Shown piece after piece: positions 41,305 through 52,275 of a stretch of DNA of 64,000 nt. Below the pieces are notes generated by a model. The model saw only the letters and a program-made list of their open reading frames with translations, was not told the DNA's origin and did not search any database. Source of the DNA: Vogesella sp. LIG4 (lineage in GTDB: Bacteria; Pseudomonadota; Gammaproteobacteria; Burkholderiales; Chromobacteriaceae); contig NZ_LT607802.1 of the NCBI RefSeq assembly GCF_900090205.1, positions 98,722 to 162,721 of the forward strand, in the 5' to 3' direction. Position 1 is the stretch's first letter; each line of letters starts with the position of its first letter. A program made the position numbers and the translations under genes.

Positions 41305-41497
41305 ACACCCCTCTGTCCATGCACCTGAGATTTTCCGGCATTGCGCCGTTAGCCCCTTCGGTGGGCGCGATATGCGCCGCTCTCCAGATTCAGCCGATCT
41401 TGCGACCGGATTCTTGCAGTCCTTTTGCCTGAGCGATTGCGGGTGCACTTGCGCCTTCGGCGGCAACCGGCCTATCGGCTAGCTGCGCTCTCCTGCG
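41305..41497 (-). promoter_or_regulatory. Tandem glycine riboswitch controlling gcvT
   Basis: Read leftwards, two aptamers of the glycine type follow each other. The first runs GGAGAGCGCAGC ... CCGAAGGCGCAAGTGC ... ATCGCTCAGGCAAAAGGACTG. The second runs CTGGAGAGCGGCGC ... CACCGAAGGGGCTAACGGC ... AAATCTCAGGTGCATGGACAG. The conserved GGAGAG, CCGAAGG and CTCAGG-(CA)-GGAC blocks occur in each. The second ends 36 bp before gcvT. In this family glycine binding usually turns on gcv expression. Confidence 0.95.
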
Positions 41498-41668
41498 TGA
41501 ATGGCCGGATTATCGTCGCGCCCTGCCGGCTTGGCAAGTCGGGTTTTGTCCATTTTTCAGATACTTGCGACAAGTCCTGGACAAAAAAGCATGATATTTC
41601 GCTTTACGGCCAAGCAGTTAGCCACAAACCAGCCGCCAGGGGCTGTTGGCGCCAGCGTTGCAAGATGC

Positions 41669-42565
41669 TCAAACAATTGTCACCGGCCCGGCCGGTACCT
41701 GTGTCAGCTGCCAGTGGCTGTGGGCCCACTGCCACAGTTCCGCCACCGTCCCCGCCGCGCTTGGCGCCGCATGCCCCAGCCGTTGCAGGGCCTGGCGCAG
41801 CTCCTGTGCGGCCAACGTTGGCGAGATGGCCGGCGCCAGCGTCTGTTTGGAAAGCTTCTCGCCGGCGGCATTCACCATCAGCGGCAGGTGGCAGTGGCTG
41901 ACCGCCGGCCCGCCCAGGCATTGCCGCAGCCACAGCTGGCGCGGCGTGGACACCAGCAGGTCGGCGCCGCGCACGATGTCGTTGATGCCCTGCGCGATAT
42001 CGTCCACCACCACCGCCAGCTGATAGGCCCAGAAGCCATCGGCACGCAGCAGCACGAAGTCGCCGATATCGCGCTGCAGCTGCTGCGCGTAATAGCCCTG
42101 CAGGCGATCATCGAAACCCAGCTCTTCATCCGGTACCTGCAGCCGCCAGGCACGCGGGCTGCGCCCCGGCGCCAGCCCGTGGCGGCAGGTGCCCGGGTAG
42201 ACCATGCCGTCCAGCCCGCGCAGGCCGTGCTCGCTGATTTCCTTGCGGGTACAGCCGCAGCCATAGGCATCGCCCTGGGCAACGAGCTGGTCCAGCGCCG
42301 CGCGGTACAGCTGATGGCGCTGGCTCTGGTACACCACCTCGCCATCCCACTCGAAGCCGAAGACTTCCAGCGTGCGCAGGATGTTGGCTGCAGCACCAGG
42401 CATTTCGCGCGGAGGGTCGAGATCTTCCATGCGCAGCAGCCACTGGCCGCCGCGGCGACGGGCTTCCAGGTAGCTGCCCACGGCCGTGGTCAGCGAGCCG
42501 GCGTGCAACAGGCCGGTGGGGCTGGGGGCAAAACGGCCACGGTAAGCGGGATCAGGGGCAGACAT
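41669..42565 (-). CDS. gluQ: Glutamyl-Q tRNA(Asp) synthetase
   Basis: A 298-residue GluRS paralogue without the anticodon-binding domain. It attaches glutamate to queuosine in tRNA-Asp. The HIGH-like APSPTGLLHAG, zinc-type Cys residues (YGCGCTRKE, CRHG) and KMSKS-like GEKLSKQT are present. ATG 42565 gives the normal N-terminus; no strong ribosome site is seen. It functions downstream of Tgt (25398-26513) in queuosine modification. A decamer copy is at 41817. Confidence 0.93.
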   Translation of the reverse strand: MSAPDPAYRGRFAPSPTGLLHAGSLTTAVGSYLEARRRGGQWLLRMEDLDPPREMPGAAANILRTLEVFGFEWDGEVVYQSQRHQLYRAALDQLVAQGDAYGCGCTRKEISEHGLRGLDGMVYPGTCRHGLAPGRSPRAWRLQVPDEELGFDDRLQGYYAQQLQRDIGDFVLLRADGFWAYQLAVVVDDIAQGINDIVRGADLLVSTPRQLWLRQCLGGPAVSHCHLPLMVNAAGEKLSKQTLAPAISPTLAAQELRQALQRLGHAAPSAAGTVAELWQWAHSHWQLTQVPAGPVTIV

Positions 42566-42634
42566 TCGGCGCGGAGCAAACAATAATCACAGCTGGCTAC
42601 CGATAACGGTGTGCACAGCCGTGGAGGGCGAAAA

Positions 42635-42958
42635 ATGACGCACGTTGTAACCGAAGCCTGCATCAAATGCAAATACACCGACTGCGTGGAGGTGTGCCCG
42701 GTGGACTGCTTCCACGAAGGCTCCAACTTCCTGGCCATCGACCCGGACGAGTGCATCGATTGCACGCTATGCGTGCCGGAATGCCCGATCGATGCCATCA
42801 CCACCGAGGAGGATCTGCCGCCGGCGCAGCACCACATGCTGGCGCTGAATGCCGAGTTGTCCAGGGTCTGGCCGGTGATCGTGCAGCAGAAGGAGCCGCT
42901 GCCGGATCACGAGCACTGGGCCAAGGAGACAGGCAAGCTGCCGCTGCTGGAGCGCTAG
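42635..42958 (+). CDS. fdxA: 7Fe ferredoxin FdxA
   Basis: A 107-residue ferredoxin. Cys9, Cys17 and Cys50 are placed to bind a [3Fe-4S] cluster; Cys21, Cys40, Cys43 and Cys46 bind a [4Fe-4S] cluster, as in Azotobacter ferredoxin I. The long C-terminal extension is typical. GGAGGG precedes the ATG. It is divergent from gluQ. Confidence 0.94.
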   Translation: MTHVVTEACIKCKYTDCVEVCPVDCFHEGSNFLAIDPDECIDCTLCVPECPIDAITTEEDLPPAQHHMLALNAELSRVWPVIVQQKEPLPDHEHWAKETGKLPLLER

Positions 42959-42967
42959 ATATCGCAA

Positions 42968-42990
42968 GTTGGCCGCAGCCTGCGGCCAAC
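42968..42990. repeat. Inverted decamer pair between convergent fdxA and cheD
   Basis: GTTGGCCGCA (42968-42977), spacer GCC, TGCGGCCAAC (42981-42990): a 10-bp stem 10 bp past each stop codon. It is the only hairpin between the two genes and a likely shared terminator, though no T run follows. Confidence 0.8.
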
Positions 42991-43000
42991 CCTGCCCGGC

Positions 43001-43603
43001 TCAGATGAACAGATCCACGTCGCCGCCGGTCTTGCGTTCGCTGTCGCTGTCGATGCGGCGGCGGTAGCTTTCTTCTTCCTGCACCAGGGTATGCTGCGGG
43101 CGGAGTTTCTTGATCAGCACCTTGCCGCTGTCGGTGAAGAAATACACCTTGCGTGCGATGTCGGCGCCCAGGTCCTCCGCCACGATGGGGATGTTTTCCT
43201 GCGCCAGGAAGGCTCGCACGAAGCCGGCATTGCGCTGGCCGATATTCGCCTTGCTGATGCCGTCCAGCACGTTGCCGCCGCCGAACACCTTGGCTTCCAG
43301 GCTGCGGCGGCTGGCACCGAGCTTGAGCATGTCGTTGATCAGCAGCTCCATGGCGTGGGTGCCGAAACGCGCCGGCATCAGGCTGTCGCGGTTGCCGTTG
43401 CCGTGGTCCGGCAGCATGAAGTGATTCATGCCGGCAATGCCGGTTTCGCGGTCGCGCAGGCAGGCGGACACGCAGGAGCCCAGCACCGTTACCAGCAGCA
43501 GGCCGTCGTCGGTGGCCTGGAACTCGCCCGGCAGCAGCTTGGCGGCGTGGCGGTTGAAATGTTTGTCGAGGTAGCGGTGTTCCGCATGACCGGCCAGCAT
43601 CAT
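43001..43603 (-). CDS. cheD: Chemoreceptor glutamine deamidase CheD
   Basis: A 200-residue deamidase acting on receptor glutamines. The Cys/His catalytic region is [14 protein letters not shown]...GMNHFMLP, and [12 protein letters not shown] is typical. ATG 43603 follows GGGAGG and overlaps the end of cheB, so translation is coupled. It closes the leftward mcp-cheR-cheB-cheD run. Confidence 0.95.
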   Translation of the reverse strand: MMLAGHAEHRYLDKHFNRHAAKLLPGEFQATDDGLLLVTVLGSCVSACLRDRETGIAGMNHFMLPDHGNGNRDSLMPARFGTHAMELLINDMLKLGASRRSLEAKVFGGGNVLDGISKANIGQRNAGFVRAFLAQENIPIVAEDLGADIARKVYFFTDSGKVLIKKLRPQHTLVQEEESYRRRIDSDSERKTGGDVDLFI

Positions 43604-44673
43604 GCCTCCCGCTTCTGTTGGCCGCACAGATAGGCCAGCACGCGCTCGGCCATGCGCGGCAGCGGCACCACTTCGTGCACCGCGCCGATCTCGTAGGCGG
43701 CGCGCGGCATGCCGTACACCACGCTGCTGGCCTGATCCTGCCCCAGATTGTAGCTGCCGGCCTCGCGCATGCGCAGCATGCCGGCAGCGCCATCCTTGCC
43801 CATGCCGGTGAGGATCACCCCTACCGCGCGCTTGCCCAGCAAGGCCGCCGCCGAGTCGAACAGCACATCCACCGACGGGCGATGGCGATTCACCGCCTCG
43901 CCCTGATCCAGGTGGGTGAACAGCTGGCCACCGCGGCTCACCACGCTCAGGTGCGAGTGGCCCGGCGCGATGTAGATATTGCCGGCCTGCAGCGGCTGGC
44001 CGTCGCTGGCTTCGCATACCGCCATGGCACAGCACTGGTCCAGGCGGTTGGCGAACGACAGCGTGAAATGCTCCGGCATGTGCTGCACCACCAGCACCGG
44101 CGGGGTATTGGCCGGCAGGCCGCTGAGGAATTCGCGCAGCGCCTCGGTGCCGCCGGTGGAGGCGCCCGCCACGATCACGGCATCCTTGCGCAGAATGTTC
44201 TGGCTGCCCGCCAGCGGCACAGGCTGTGGCTGCGCCTGGACGAAACGGCTGGGTAGTTGCACGCGCGCGGCGGCGGCGGTGCGTATCTTGTCGCAAATCA
44301 GCTCGGCATACTCCTGCATGCCACGGCCGATATCGACCTGCGGCTTTTCAATACAATCCACCGCGCCCAGCTCCAGCGCGCGCAGGGCGATGTCGGAGCC
44401 GGCGGCGGTCAGCGAGGAAATCATCAATACCGGAGTTGGCCGCAAGCTCATCAGCCGGCGCAGGAACTCCAGGCCATCCATGCGCGGCATTTCCACGTCC
44501 AGGGTGATCACGTCCGGGTTGCTTTCGCGGATGCGCTCGCGCGCGGCCACCGGGTCCGGCGCCACCGCTACCACTTCCATGTCCGGCTCGGCATTGATGA
44601 TCTTGCCCAGCAGCTCGCGTATCAGCGCCGAGTCGTCCACCACCACCACGCGTATCTTGCGTCCCGCTGCCAT
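43600..44673 (-). CDS. cheB: Chemotaxis methylesterase CheB
   Basis: A 357-residue response regulator-esterase. The receiver (1-125) has Asp59 in [12 protein letters not shown]. The methylesterase domain (about 165-350) has Ser172 in [12 protein letters not shown], His in HMPEHFT, and Asp in [10 protein letters not shown]. It removes receptor methyl groups when phosphorylated by CheA. Decamer copies are at 43617 and 44435. It overlaps cheD. Confidence 0.97.
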   Translation of the reverse strand: MAAGRKIRVVVVDDSALIRELLGKIINAEPDMEVVAVAPDPVAARERIRESNPDVITLDVEMPRMDGLEFLRRLMSLRPTPVLMISSLTAAGSDIALRALELGAVDCIEKPQVDIGRGMQEYAELICDKIRTAAAARVQLPSRFVQAQPQPVPLAGSQNILRKDAVIVAGASTGGTEALREFLSGLPANTPPVLVVQHMPEHFTLSFANRLDQCCAMAVCEASDGQPLQAGNIYIAPGHSHLSVVSRGGQLFTHLDQGEAVNRHRPSVDVLFDSAAALLGKRAVGVILTGMGKDGAAGMLRMREAGSYNLGQDQASSVVYGMPRAAYEIGAVHEVVPLPRMAERVLAYLCGQQKREA

Positions 44674-44676
44674 GCG

Positions 44677-45537
44677 TTATCCACCCGCCAGGCGGTAAGC
44701 AGTCTTGCCGCATGGCACAAAGGTCTGACTGATGTGCTGGATGTTCTCGGAGTGGCCCAAGAACAGCAGCCCGTGCGGCTTCAGGTAGCGGGCGAAGTGT
44801 TCGATGATGCCGGCCTGCGTCGGCTTGTCGAAGTAGATCAGCACATTGCGGCAGAAGATCACGTCGAACAGCCCCAGCTGCGGCCAACTATCGTCCACCA
44901 GGTTGATGCGGCAGAAGCGGATCTGCTGCGCATAGCTGGCCTTCACCTTGACCTTGCCGGCATTGCCGCCCACGCCGCGCACGAAAAACTGCCGCAGCAG
45001 CTCCGGCGCCAGCGAGGCGACCCGGTCGGCGCCGTAGACGCCGGCCGCCGCCTTGGCCAGTACATTGGTATCGATGTCGGATGCCACGATATCGTAGCTG
45101 CCACCGGCCAGACTTTGCGCCAGCGTAAACAATATCGAATAAGGCTCCTCGCCGGTGGAGGCAGCCGAACTCCACACCCGGTAGCCGCCCTCGTCGCCGG
45201 CATGCTGCCGCGCATGCTGGCGCAGGATGTCGAAATGGTGGCCCTCGCGGAAGAAGGCGGTCAGGTTGGTGGTGAGCGCATTGATGAAGTGCTCCCACTC
45301 CCGCTCGCCCTGCGGGGAATGCAGCAGCGCCAGGTAGTCGGCAAACGAGCGGAAGCCCTGGTGGCGCACCCGCTTGGCGAGCCGGGCATACGCCATATGG
45401 TTCTTGGCGTCGCTCAGCGCGATGCCGGTGCGGTCGTACAGCAGCGATCTGACCGCGTGGAAATCCGCCTCGGAAAAGTGCAGATCACGCGGAAAGATCG
45501 CGCCGTCGTCGCTGGCCGGCTTCAGAACTCCTCCCAC
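44677..45537 (-). CDS. cheR: Chemotaxis methyltransferase CheR
   Basis: A 286-residue SAM-dependent methyltransferase for receptor glutamates. [33 protein letters not shown] (SAM loop) and [11 protein letters not shown] are family motifs. The start is GTG 45537, inside the last codons of the receptor gene (16-bp overlap); there is no nearby ATG. The neighbouring receptor ends in a WEEF tail, the kind of tether CheR binds. Confidence 0.92.
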   Translation of the reverse strand: MGGVLKPASDDGAIFPRDLHFSEADFHAVRSLLYDRTGIALSDAKNHMAYARLAKRVRHQGFRSFADYLALLHSPQGEREWEHFINALTTNLTAFFREGHHFDILRQHARQHAGDEGGYRVWSSAASTGEEPYSILFTLAQSLAGGSYDIVASDIDTNVLAKAAAGVYGADRVASLAPELLRQFFVRGVGGNAGKVKVKASYAQQIRFCRINLVDDSWPQLGLFDVIFCRNVLIYFDKPTQAGIIEHFARYLKPHGLLFLGHSENIQHISQTFVPCGKTAYRLAGG

Positions 45538-48500
45538 TCGCCTTCATCACTGGGTACGGGATGCAGGGGCGAATGCACCGCCGGCGCATGGTTGCGCACC
45601 ACGGCCGGAGCCTGGGCGCCCGCCGGTTTGGGCAGCACGATAGCCTGCCGCGCCACCGGCGCCGCGGCGCTGGCGACATGGTTGGTCGCCGGTCGTGCGG
45701 CACGGGCGCTGCTGTCCAGGTGGAAGATGGATACCGCATCCAGCAATACGCCGGCCTGCTCTTCCAGCGATTCGGCAGCGGCGGCGGCTTCTTCCACCAG
45801 CGCGGCGTTCTTCTGGGTGTTCTCGTCCATCTGGCTCACCGCCAGGTTCACCTGCTCGATGCCGGAACTCTGCTCGATGGAAGCGGAAGAAATCTCGCTC
45901 ATGATGTCGGCCACGCGGCGGATGGAGGTCACGATCTCCTCCATGGTCCGGCCGGCTTCGTCCACCAGGCGCGAGCCGGATTCCACCTTGTCCACCGAGT
46001 CGCCGATCAGGCCCTTGATCTCCTTGGCGGCGGCGGCGGAACGCTGCGCCAGGTTGCGCACTTCGCTGGCCACCACCGCAAAGCCGCGGCCCTGCTCGCC
46101 GGCGCGCGCGGCTTCCACCGCGGCGTTCAGCGCCAGGATGTTGGTCTGGAAGGCGATGCCGTCGATCACGCTGATGATGTCCACGATCTTGGTGGCGCTC
46201 TGGTTGATCTCGTTCATGGTGGATACCACCTGTCCTACCACCACCCCGCCGCGCGAGGCGATGTCGGAAGCGCCCACCGCCAGGCTGTTGGCCCGACGCG
46301 AGTTATCGGCGTTCTGCTTCACGGTGCTGGTGATCTCTTCCATGCTGGAAGCGGTTTCCTCCAGGCTGGCCGCCTGCTGTTCGGTACGGCTGGACAGGTT
46401 GCTGTTGCCGGCGGAAATCTCGCGTGCCGCGGTGTTGATCGCCGAGGCGGCGTCCTGGATATTGCCGACGATCTCGCGCAGGCGCTGCACGGTCTGGTTG
46501 GTATCGGTCTTCAGCTGGCCGAACATGCCCTGGTAGTCGGCGGCGATGGTGCGGGTCAAGTCGCCCTTGGCCAGCGCACCCAGCACGGTGGCCACGTCGC
46601 TCAGGCCCTGGTTGGAGACTTCCATCAGCTGGTTGATCTGCTCGGACAGGCTGGCGAAGAAGCCGCTCTTGCCGTGCATCGGGATGCGCTGCAGGAAGTC
46701 GCCACGCACCGCGGCGCCGACGATATCGGACACTTCCTGCTCCACACGCACTTCGTCGGTGCGGTCCGCCCACTCCACCACCGAGCCCAGGCGCTCGCCG
46801 CCATCGCTGAATACCGGGTTGGCGGTCAGGCGGAAGGTGCGGCCCCCCACCACGATCTGCGCAGTGTAGGTCTGCTTGAGCGAGGCCAGCAGCTCGCGCT
46901 GGTGCGCCGGGTTGCGATGGAAGCCATCCATATTGGTGCCCAGCAGATGGTGGGAATCGAAGTTCGGCAGTGCCTTCTTGATGTCGGCTTCGGCATTGCG
47001 CAGCATCTCCTGCACGCTGCGGTTCATGTAGATGATGGTGCGTTCGTTGTCGGCAATCATCACGTTGGACGACACATTGTCCAGCGCCTTGCGGATGCGG
47101 GTGTTCTCCGCCAGCATCTTCTGCTCGTCTTCACGCCGCTGCTGCTCCTCGCGCTCCGCCTGCAGCCGGTCGGTAATGTCCGCCCACTCCACCACCGAGC
47201 CCAGGCGCTCGCCGGCATCGCTGACCACCGGGTTGGCGATCAGGCGGAACGAGCGCTTTCCGACCACGATGTTGGCGGTGTAGGTCTGCTGCAGGCTGGC
47301 TAGCAGCTCACGCTGGTGCGCCGGATTACGGTGGAAGCCATCCATGCTGGTACCCAGCAGCGTGCGCGAATCGAAGTTCGACAGCACCTGACGGATATCA
47401 GCCTCGGCATTGCGCAGCATGTCCTGCACGCTGCGGTTCATGTAGATGATGGTGCGATCGGCATCGGCGATCATCACGTTGGTGGTGACATTGTCCAGCG
47501 CCTTGCGGATGCGGGTGTTTTCCGCCATCTGGCGCAGCTCCTCCTGACGCTTGTCCTGCTCCTGCGCCTGCAGCTTCAGCTGTTCGGTAATGTCCTGCCA
47601 CTCCACCACCATGCCGAGGGTCTTGCCCTTGCCGTTGTCGATGGGGTTCACCAGCAGTACAAACGTGCGGCCGCCCACTTCGATCTGCGCACGATGGGTG
47701 CCGCGCAGATTGGCCAGCAGCTTGCGCTGGTAGTCCGGGTGCTTGTGGAAACCGTCAATGTTGCTGCCCACCACGCCGCGGGCGCTGAAGTTGGGCAGCT
47801 CCTTGCGGATGTCGGCTTCGGCATTGGCCAGCATGCCCTGCACCGCGCTGTTGGCGTACACCACCACACCGTTGGCATCGGCAATCATGATGTTGGTGGC
47901 GGCCACGTCCAGCGCGTTGCGCACCAGGATGTTGTCCACCGCCTTGTCCGCCGCCTGCTTCATGAAGAAGGCCAGGCTGCTGTTGTCGCCGGCAGCCAGT
48001 TGCAGATTGGTTTCCAGCGAGCCGGAGCTGAGTTCCTTCATCACCTGCGCCGCCACCGACGGCTCGCACCCCAGGGTGCGGAACAGGCTGCGGCCGATCA
48101 GCCAGGCAGCCAGCACGCCCGCCAGTAGCGATGCGGCCAACAGCATCATGGTCATCTGCAGGGTGTTGTCGGCAGCCTGGCGCATGCCGGCGGCACGCGT
48201 TTCGGCCTGGCCTTCTTCATAGCCCACCAGTTTCTCGATGCTGCTCTGGTAGGCCAGCTGGCTGGGACGCAGGCGCGAGAGCAGGAAGGACTTGGCTTCC
48301 TCCGCCTGGCCGGCCTTGAACAGCTGGCTGAAGTGCTGCAGGTCGGCGCGATAGCTCTGGTCGGATTGCCGCATCGCAGCCTCCAGCGACTGGGCGTCGG
48401 TGGTGGCCGGATATTGCTTCAGCTTGGCGAACTCGGTCTCGATGGCGACCATCGCATCCTCGGCCGCCTTGACCTGCTGAGCCGCCAGCGTGACGTCCGG

Positions 48501-48710
48501 GGTCAGCAGCGCGGTGCGTACGGTGCGCGCGGTTTCATTGACGTGGTCGGAAATATGGTTGGCCGCAGCCGCGCGTGGCAGGTGGTCCTGCGACACCGCC
48601 ACGATCTCCGTCGAGATCATGTTCAGCCGGGCGATGCCCAGCAGCGAAGTTGCCGCGATCAGCAGCAGCAAGATGCCAAAGCCCAACACCAGCAGGTTCT
48701 TTACTTTCAT
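45522..48710 (-). CDS. Methyl-accepting chemotaxis protein with three PAS domains and CheR/CheB tether
   Basis: A 1,062-residue receptor. Two membrane spans (about 5-28 and 186-208) flank a four-helix periplasmic domain. Three cytoplasmic PAS domains follow at about 266-377, 404-518 and 541-655. Blocks such as [19 protein letters not shown] and [16 protein letters not shown] recur almost unchanged, showing internal duplication. The signalling domain has the conserved hairpin tip [33 protein letters not shown]. The C-terminus EWEEF after a Pro/Ala-rich linker matches the xWxxF tether for CheR and CheB. PAS copies suggest redox, ligand or heme/flavin sensing; no cofactor residue is certain. Confidence 0.95.
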   Translation of the reverse strand: MKVKNLLVLGFGILLLLIAATSLLGIARLNMISTEIVAVSQDHLPRAAAANHISDHVNETARTVRTALLTPDVTLAAQQVKAAEDAMVAIETEFAKLKQYPATTDAQSLEAAMRQSDQSYRADLQHFSQLFKAGQAEEAKSFLLSRLRPSQLAYQSSIEKLVGYEEGQAETRAAGMRQAADNTLQMTMMLLAASLLAGVLAAWLIGRSLFRTLGCEPSVAAQVMKELSSGSLETNLQLAAGDNSSLAFFMKQAADKAVDNILVRNALDVAATNIMIADANGVVVYANSAVQGMLANAEADIRKELPNFSARGVVGSNIDGFHKHPDYQRKLLANLRGTHRAQIEVGGRTFVLLVNPIDNGKGKTLGMVVEWQDITEQLKLQAQEQDKRQEELRQMAENTRIRKALDNVTTNVMIADADRTIIYMNRSVQDMLRNAEADIRQVLSNFDSRTLLGTSMDGFHRNPAHQRELLASLQQTYTANIVVGKRSFRLIANPVVSDAGERLGSVVEWADITDRLQAEREEQQRREDEQKMLAENTRIRKALDNVSSNVMIADNERTIIYMNRSVQEMLRNAEADIKKALPNFDSHHLLGTNMDGFHRNPAHQRELLASLKQTYTAQIVVGGRTFRLTANPVFSDGGERLGSVVEWADRTDEVRVEQEVSDIVGAAVRGDFLQRIPMHGKSGFFASLSEQINQLMEVSNQGLSDVATVLGALAKGDLTRTIAADYQGMFGQLKTDTNQTVQRLREIVGNIQDAASAINTAAREISAGNSNLSSRTEQQAASLEETASSMEEITSTVKQNADNSRRANSLAVGASDIASRGGVVVGQVVSTMNEINQSATKIVDIISVIDGIAFQTNILALNAAVEAARAGEQGRGFAVVASEVRNLAQRSAAAAKEIKGLIGDSVDKVESGSRLVDEAGRTMEEIVTSIRRVADIMSEISSASIEQSSGIEQVNLAVSQMDENTQKNAALVEEAAAAAESLEEQAGVLLDAVSIFHLDSSARAARPATNHVASAAAPVARQAIVLPKPAGAQAPAVVRNHAPAVHSPLHPVPSDEGEWEEF

Positions 48711-48722
48711 GTTGTCCGCCCC

Positions 48723-49220
48723 TTACACGTTGGCCGCAAGCGCGGTGTCCATCAGCGCCATTTCCTGACTGCTCATCAACTTCTCGATATCCACCATGAT
48801 GATCATGCGTTCACCGATGGCACCCAGCCCCTGGATGTAGGCGGTGTCCATCACCGCGCCGAATTCCGGCGCCGGCTTGATGTCCTCGCCGGACAGCTCG
48901 ATCACGTCGGATACACCGTCCACCACCATGCCCACCGTGCGCCCCAGCACGTTGAGGATGATCACCACGGTGAAATCGTTGTAAACGATGTTGCCCACCC
49001 CGAACTTGATGCGCATGTCGATGATGGGCACGATGTGGCCGCGCAGGTTGATCACCCCCTTGATGAACTCCGGCGACTTCGCCAGCCGGGTCACTGCGTC
49101 GTAGCCGCGAATCTCCTGCACCTTCAGGATGTCGATGCCGTACTCTTCCTGCCCCAGGGTGAACACCAGGAACTCCCGGCGCTGGGCATCGGCTTCCGCT
49201 ACCGTTCTCAAATCCGCCAT
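48723..49220 (-). CDS. cheW: Chemotaxis adaptor CheW
   Basis: A 165-residue SH3-like adaptor that couples receptors to CheA ([40 protein letters not shown]). ATG 49220 is the usual start; GAGG lies a little far upstream. It sits between cheA (25 bp) and the receptor (12 bp). A decamer is at 48729. Confidence 0.96.
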   Translation of the reverse strand: MADLRTVAEADAQRREFLVFTLGQEEYGIDILKVQEIRGYDAVTRLAKSPEFIKGVINLRGHIVPIIDMRIKFGVGNIVYNDFTVVIILNVLGRTVGMVVDGVSDVIELSGEDIKPAPEFGAVMDTAYIQGLGAIGERMIIMVDIEKLMSSQEMALMDTALAANV

Positions 49221-49245
49221 GATGTGTGCCGCCTCGCGTTCCGTT

Positions 49246-51396
49246 TCAAGGTAAAACCGCCAGCGCCTCGCTAGGCGCCGGTTTGTGCATATCGATACGG
49301 ACAATCGCGCCGACATCCAGAATCAGCGCCACGCGACCGTCCCCCAGGATGGTGGCGCCGGACAGGCCCTCCACCTTCCGGTAGTTTGCTTCTATGTTCT
49401 TCACCACGAACTGCTGCTGCCCCAGCAGCTCGTCCACCTGCAGCGCATATTTCTGCCCGCCGGCTTCCACCACGATCAGGATCGCCTGCTCCGGTGCCTG
49501 GTACTGCGGCACGATGTTGAAGGCGTCGGCGATATTGACGATGGGCAGATACTCGCCGCGAATGCTGACAATGCGGCCGCGGCCGACAATCAGCTTCACA
49601 TCCTCCGGCCGCGGCTGCAGCGACTCCAGGATGTAGTTCAGCGGCAGCACATAGGTTTCTTCGCCCACCATCACCGACATGCCGTCCATGATGGCCAGCG
49701 TCAGTGGCAGGCGGATGGTCATGGTGGTGCCAATGTCGGCCATGCTGCTGATGTCGATGCGCCCGCCCATGGCCACGATGTTCTTGCGCACCACATCCAT
49801 GCCCACACCGCGGCCGGATACGTCGGTCACCTCGCTGGCGGTGGAAAAACCCGGCTCGAAGATCAGCGCCCACACCTCGGCATCGCTCATGCCGTCCTGC
49901 ACCGCCAGGCCGCGCTCGCGCGCCTTGGCCAGAATCTTGTCGCGGTGCAGACCGGCGCCGTCGTCGGTGACCTCGATGACGATGCTGCCGCCTTCGTGGA
50001 AGGCGCGCAGTGTCAGCAGGCCGCCGGCCTGCTTGCCCTTGGCCAGCCGTTCCTGCGGCGACTCGATGCCGTGGTCCAGGCTGTTGCGCACCAGGTGGGT
50101 CAGCGGGTCGGACAGCTTTTCGATGAAGCCCTTGTCCAGCTCGGTGCTCTCGCCCACCATTTTCAGCTCCACCTGCTTGTCGAGCTTGGCGGCCAGATCG
50201 CGCACCACGCGCGGAAAGCGCTGGAACACGAAAGAGATCGGCATCATGCGGATGGACATCACCGCCTCCTGCAGTTCGCGTGAATTGCGCTGCAACAGGG
50301 AGATGCTGTTGAGCAGTTTTTCGTGCGCCACGGTATCCAGCCCACCGCCGTACTGCACCAGCATGGACTGGGTGATCACCAGCTCGCCCACCAGGTTGAG
50401 CAGCAGATCCACTTTTTCGGTGCTGACACGAATGGAGTTCTCGCCGCTCTGGGCTGTGCCGCTGGCTCGCGCTTCCACCCGGGTGCCGGCCTGCGGTGCG
50501 GGCGGCGCTTCCACCGTTGCCACCGGCGCCGGCGGTACAGGGTTGGCCGCAACAGCCGGCAAGGGCTGGAACAGACCGAAACCGTCCTCTTCGTAGGCAA
50601 TGTGCGGATCGGCCACCGCCACCGTGGCGGGCAGCGGCGCAAACAGGCCAAAGCCGTCTTCCTCGTGCAGCACGTCGGCGGCGAGCGCTGCATCGTCCGC
50701 CACGCCGAACAGACCGAAGCCGTCGTCCTCGATGGTGACATCCGCCAGCACGCGGAACGACGCCGGCTCCAGCACGAAGGCCAGCATTTCGGCCACTTCG
50801 TCACGGCCTACCCGGGTGGTCAGCAGCGCGATTGCCGGCAAACCGATCTCGGCCGCCGACTGGTTGATGATTTCCAGCTCGCCCAGGTTGCCCAGCCGCT
50901 GCCAGATGTCCGCCTCGGGCAACGCCAGCGGCGGATGCAGCTCGATGTGCAGCCTGGCGCTGACCGCCGCCGCCACCTCGATGGCAGCCACAGCCGGCGC
51001 CGCCTGCTGCGACACCGCCAGCTGCACCAGCACCTGTTTGAGGGCATCCACCCGCGCCGACGGCACCGCATCGGCGCCGCGGTGATGCGCCAGCATGTCC
51101 TTGAGCAGGTCGCCGGACTGCAGCGCGGCATCGACGATCTGCCGGCTCAGCGGCAACTCAAGCTTGCGCACCTTGTCCAGCAGGTTTTCCAGCACGTGGG
51201 TCAGGTCCGCCAGGTCGGAGAACCCGAAAGTGGCCGCCCCACCCTTGATGGAATGGGCGGCGCGGAAAATGGCGTTCAGGTCTTCGCTGTCGGGGCTGGC
51301 AATGTCGATTGCCAGCAGCAGCGATTCCATATTGGCCAGGTGTTCGGCGGTTTCATCAAAAAACACCTGGTGAAACTGGGACATATCGAAAGACAT
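49246..51396 (-). CDS. cheA: Chemotaxis histidine kinase CheA (leftward arm)
   Basis: A 716-residue kinase. The Hpt domain has His48 in [14 protein letters not shown] long Ala/Pro linker carries three copies of a (E/D)DGFGLF motif (about 223-230, 245-252, 269-276). Dimerisation (P3), HATPase ([30 protein letters not shown]) and CheW-like P5 domains follow. It phosphorylates CheY and CheB. No classical P2 domain is obvious, so the DGFGLF repeats may be the partner-docking sites. A decamer is at 50542. Confidence 0.96.
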   Translation of the reverse strand: MSFDMSQFHQVFFDETAEHLANMESLLLAIDIASPDSEDLNAIFRAAHSIKGGAATFGFSDLADLTHVLENLLDKVRKLELPLSRQIVDAALQSGDLLKDMLAHHRGADAVPSARVDALKQVLVQLAVSQQAAPAVAAIEVAAAVSARLHIELHPPLALPEADIWQRLGNLGELEIINQSAAEIGLPAIALLTTRVGRDEVAEMLAFVLEPASFRVLADVTIEDDGFGLFGVADDAALAADVLHEEDGFGLFAPLPATVAVADPHIAYEEDGFGLFQPLPAVAANPVPPAPVATVEAPPAPQAGTRVEARASGTAQSGENSIRVSTEKVDLLLNLVGELVITQSMLVQYGGGLDTVAHEKLLNSISLLQRNSRELQEAVMSIRMMPISFVFQRFPRVVRDLAAKLDKQVELKMVGESTELDKGFIEKLSDPLTHLVRNSLDHGIESPQERLAKGKQAGGLLTLRAFHEGGSIVIEVTDDGAGLHRDKILAKARERGLAVQDGMSDAEVWALIFEPGFSTASEVTDVSGRGVGMDVVRKNIVAMGGRIDISSMADIGTTMTIRLPLTLAIMDGMSVMVGEETYVLPLNYILESLQPRPEDVKLIVGRGRIVSIRGEYLPIVNIADAFNIVPQYQAPEQAILIVVEAGGQKYALQVDELLGQQQFVVKNIEANYRKVEGLSGATILGDGRVALILDVGAIVRIDMHKPAPSEALAVLP

Positions 51397-51430
51397 TGCA
51401 CCCCCTCTTTGGGATGGATCAGCGCAAGCT

Positions 51431-51796
51431 TCAGCCCACTAGGCGACGGACAACATCAATCAGTTTTTGCGGATCGAACGGCTTGACCAGCCAGCCGGTA
51501 GCGCCGGCGGCACGACCCTGTGCCTTCATCTGGTCACTGGATTCGGTAGTCAGCATCAGGATGGGCGTGGCGGCATAGCTGGGCAGCTGCCGCAGCGCAC
51601 GGATCAGCGACAGCCCGTCCATGCCCGGCATGTTCTGGTCGGTGAGCACCAGGTCAACCTGGGTGGCTTGCGCCTTGGTCAGGCCGGCATTGCCGTCGAC
51701 CGCCTCCACCACCTCGTACCCGGCGCTTTTCAGGGTAAAGGTCACCATCTGCCTGATAGAGGCCGAGTCATCCACTGTGAGTATTTTTTTGGCCAT
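51431..51796 (-). CDS. cheY: CheY-like response regulator (leftward arm)
   Basis: A 121-residue single receiver, MAKKILTVDDSASIRQMVTF at the start. Phospho-acceptor Asp53 (VLTDQNMPGMDG), Thr switch (LTTES) and Lys (VKPFDP) are in place. It lies 34 bp before cheA in the leftward arm. It differs clearly from the CheY at 55545 and may serve a separate output or act as a phosphate sink. Confidence 0.9.
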   Translation of the reverse strand: MAKKILTVDDSASIRQMVTFTLKSAGYEVVEAVDGNAGLTKAQATQVDLVLTDQNMPGMDGLSLIRALRQLPSYAATPILMLTTESSDQMKAQGRAAGATGWLVKPFDPQKLIDVVRRLVG

Positions 51797-51944
51797 AGCC
51801 CAGCAATCCAGTCTTTCCGAAGGAAGATCACACCCCACCCTGCCTGTCTCTCTGTGCTGCAGGCATGGGGGCGACAACAACTAAACGGCGCAGCCAGGCC
51901 CCGCTATCGCGGTGCAGCCAGCAACGCGATGCGAAGCCCGGCTG

Positions 51945-52250
51945 TCAGCGAATGGTGAACAGCTTGGTGAAGCAGGCGATTTCCAGCACCTGACGCACGG
52001 TATCGCGACAGTTCACCAGCGCCAGATCCTTGCCCGCGGCGCCTGCGCGCTCCTTCAGCAGCAGCAGCATGCCAAGAGCGGAGCTGTCCAGATAAGGCAC
52101 TTGCTCGAAATCGACCTCAATGCTGGTGATGGCGCTGCTTTCCAGCAGCTCCTGGCTGGCGGCACGAAAATCCTTGTGCACATTGAAGTCAAACTGCCCG
52201 ACCAGGACAATTGACCCTTTCTTACCTTCAATCTTGACAATCGGTTTCAT
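51945..52250 (-). CDS. STAS-domain protein in the chemotaxis cluster
   Basis: A 101-residue STAS protein with the switch loop VPYLDSSALGMLL. It is a close paralogue of the product of 10227-10532: same length, same DSSALG loop, and both end in RQVL-IA-F-K-F. It lies between the histidine kinase and cheY genes. It may link chemotaxis to the partner switch encoded at 10.2-12.3 kb. Partner unknown. Confidence 0.85.
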   Translation of the reverse strand: MKPIVKIEGKKGSIVLVGQFDFNVHKDFRAASQELLESSAITSIEVDFEQVPYLDSSALGMLLLLKERAGAAGKDLALVNCRDTVRQVLEIACFTKLFTIR

Positions 52251-52275
52251 ACTGTAAGCTGCTCCTTCATTTGCC

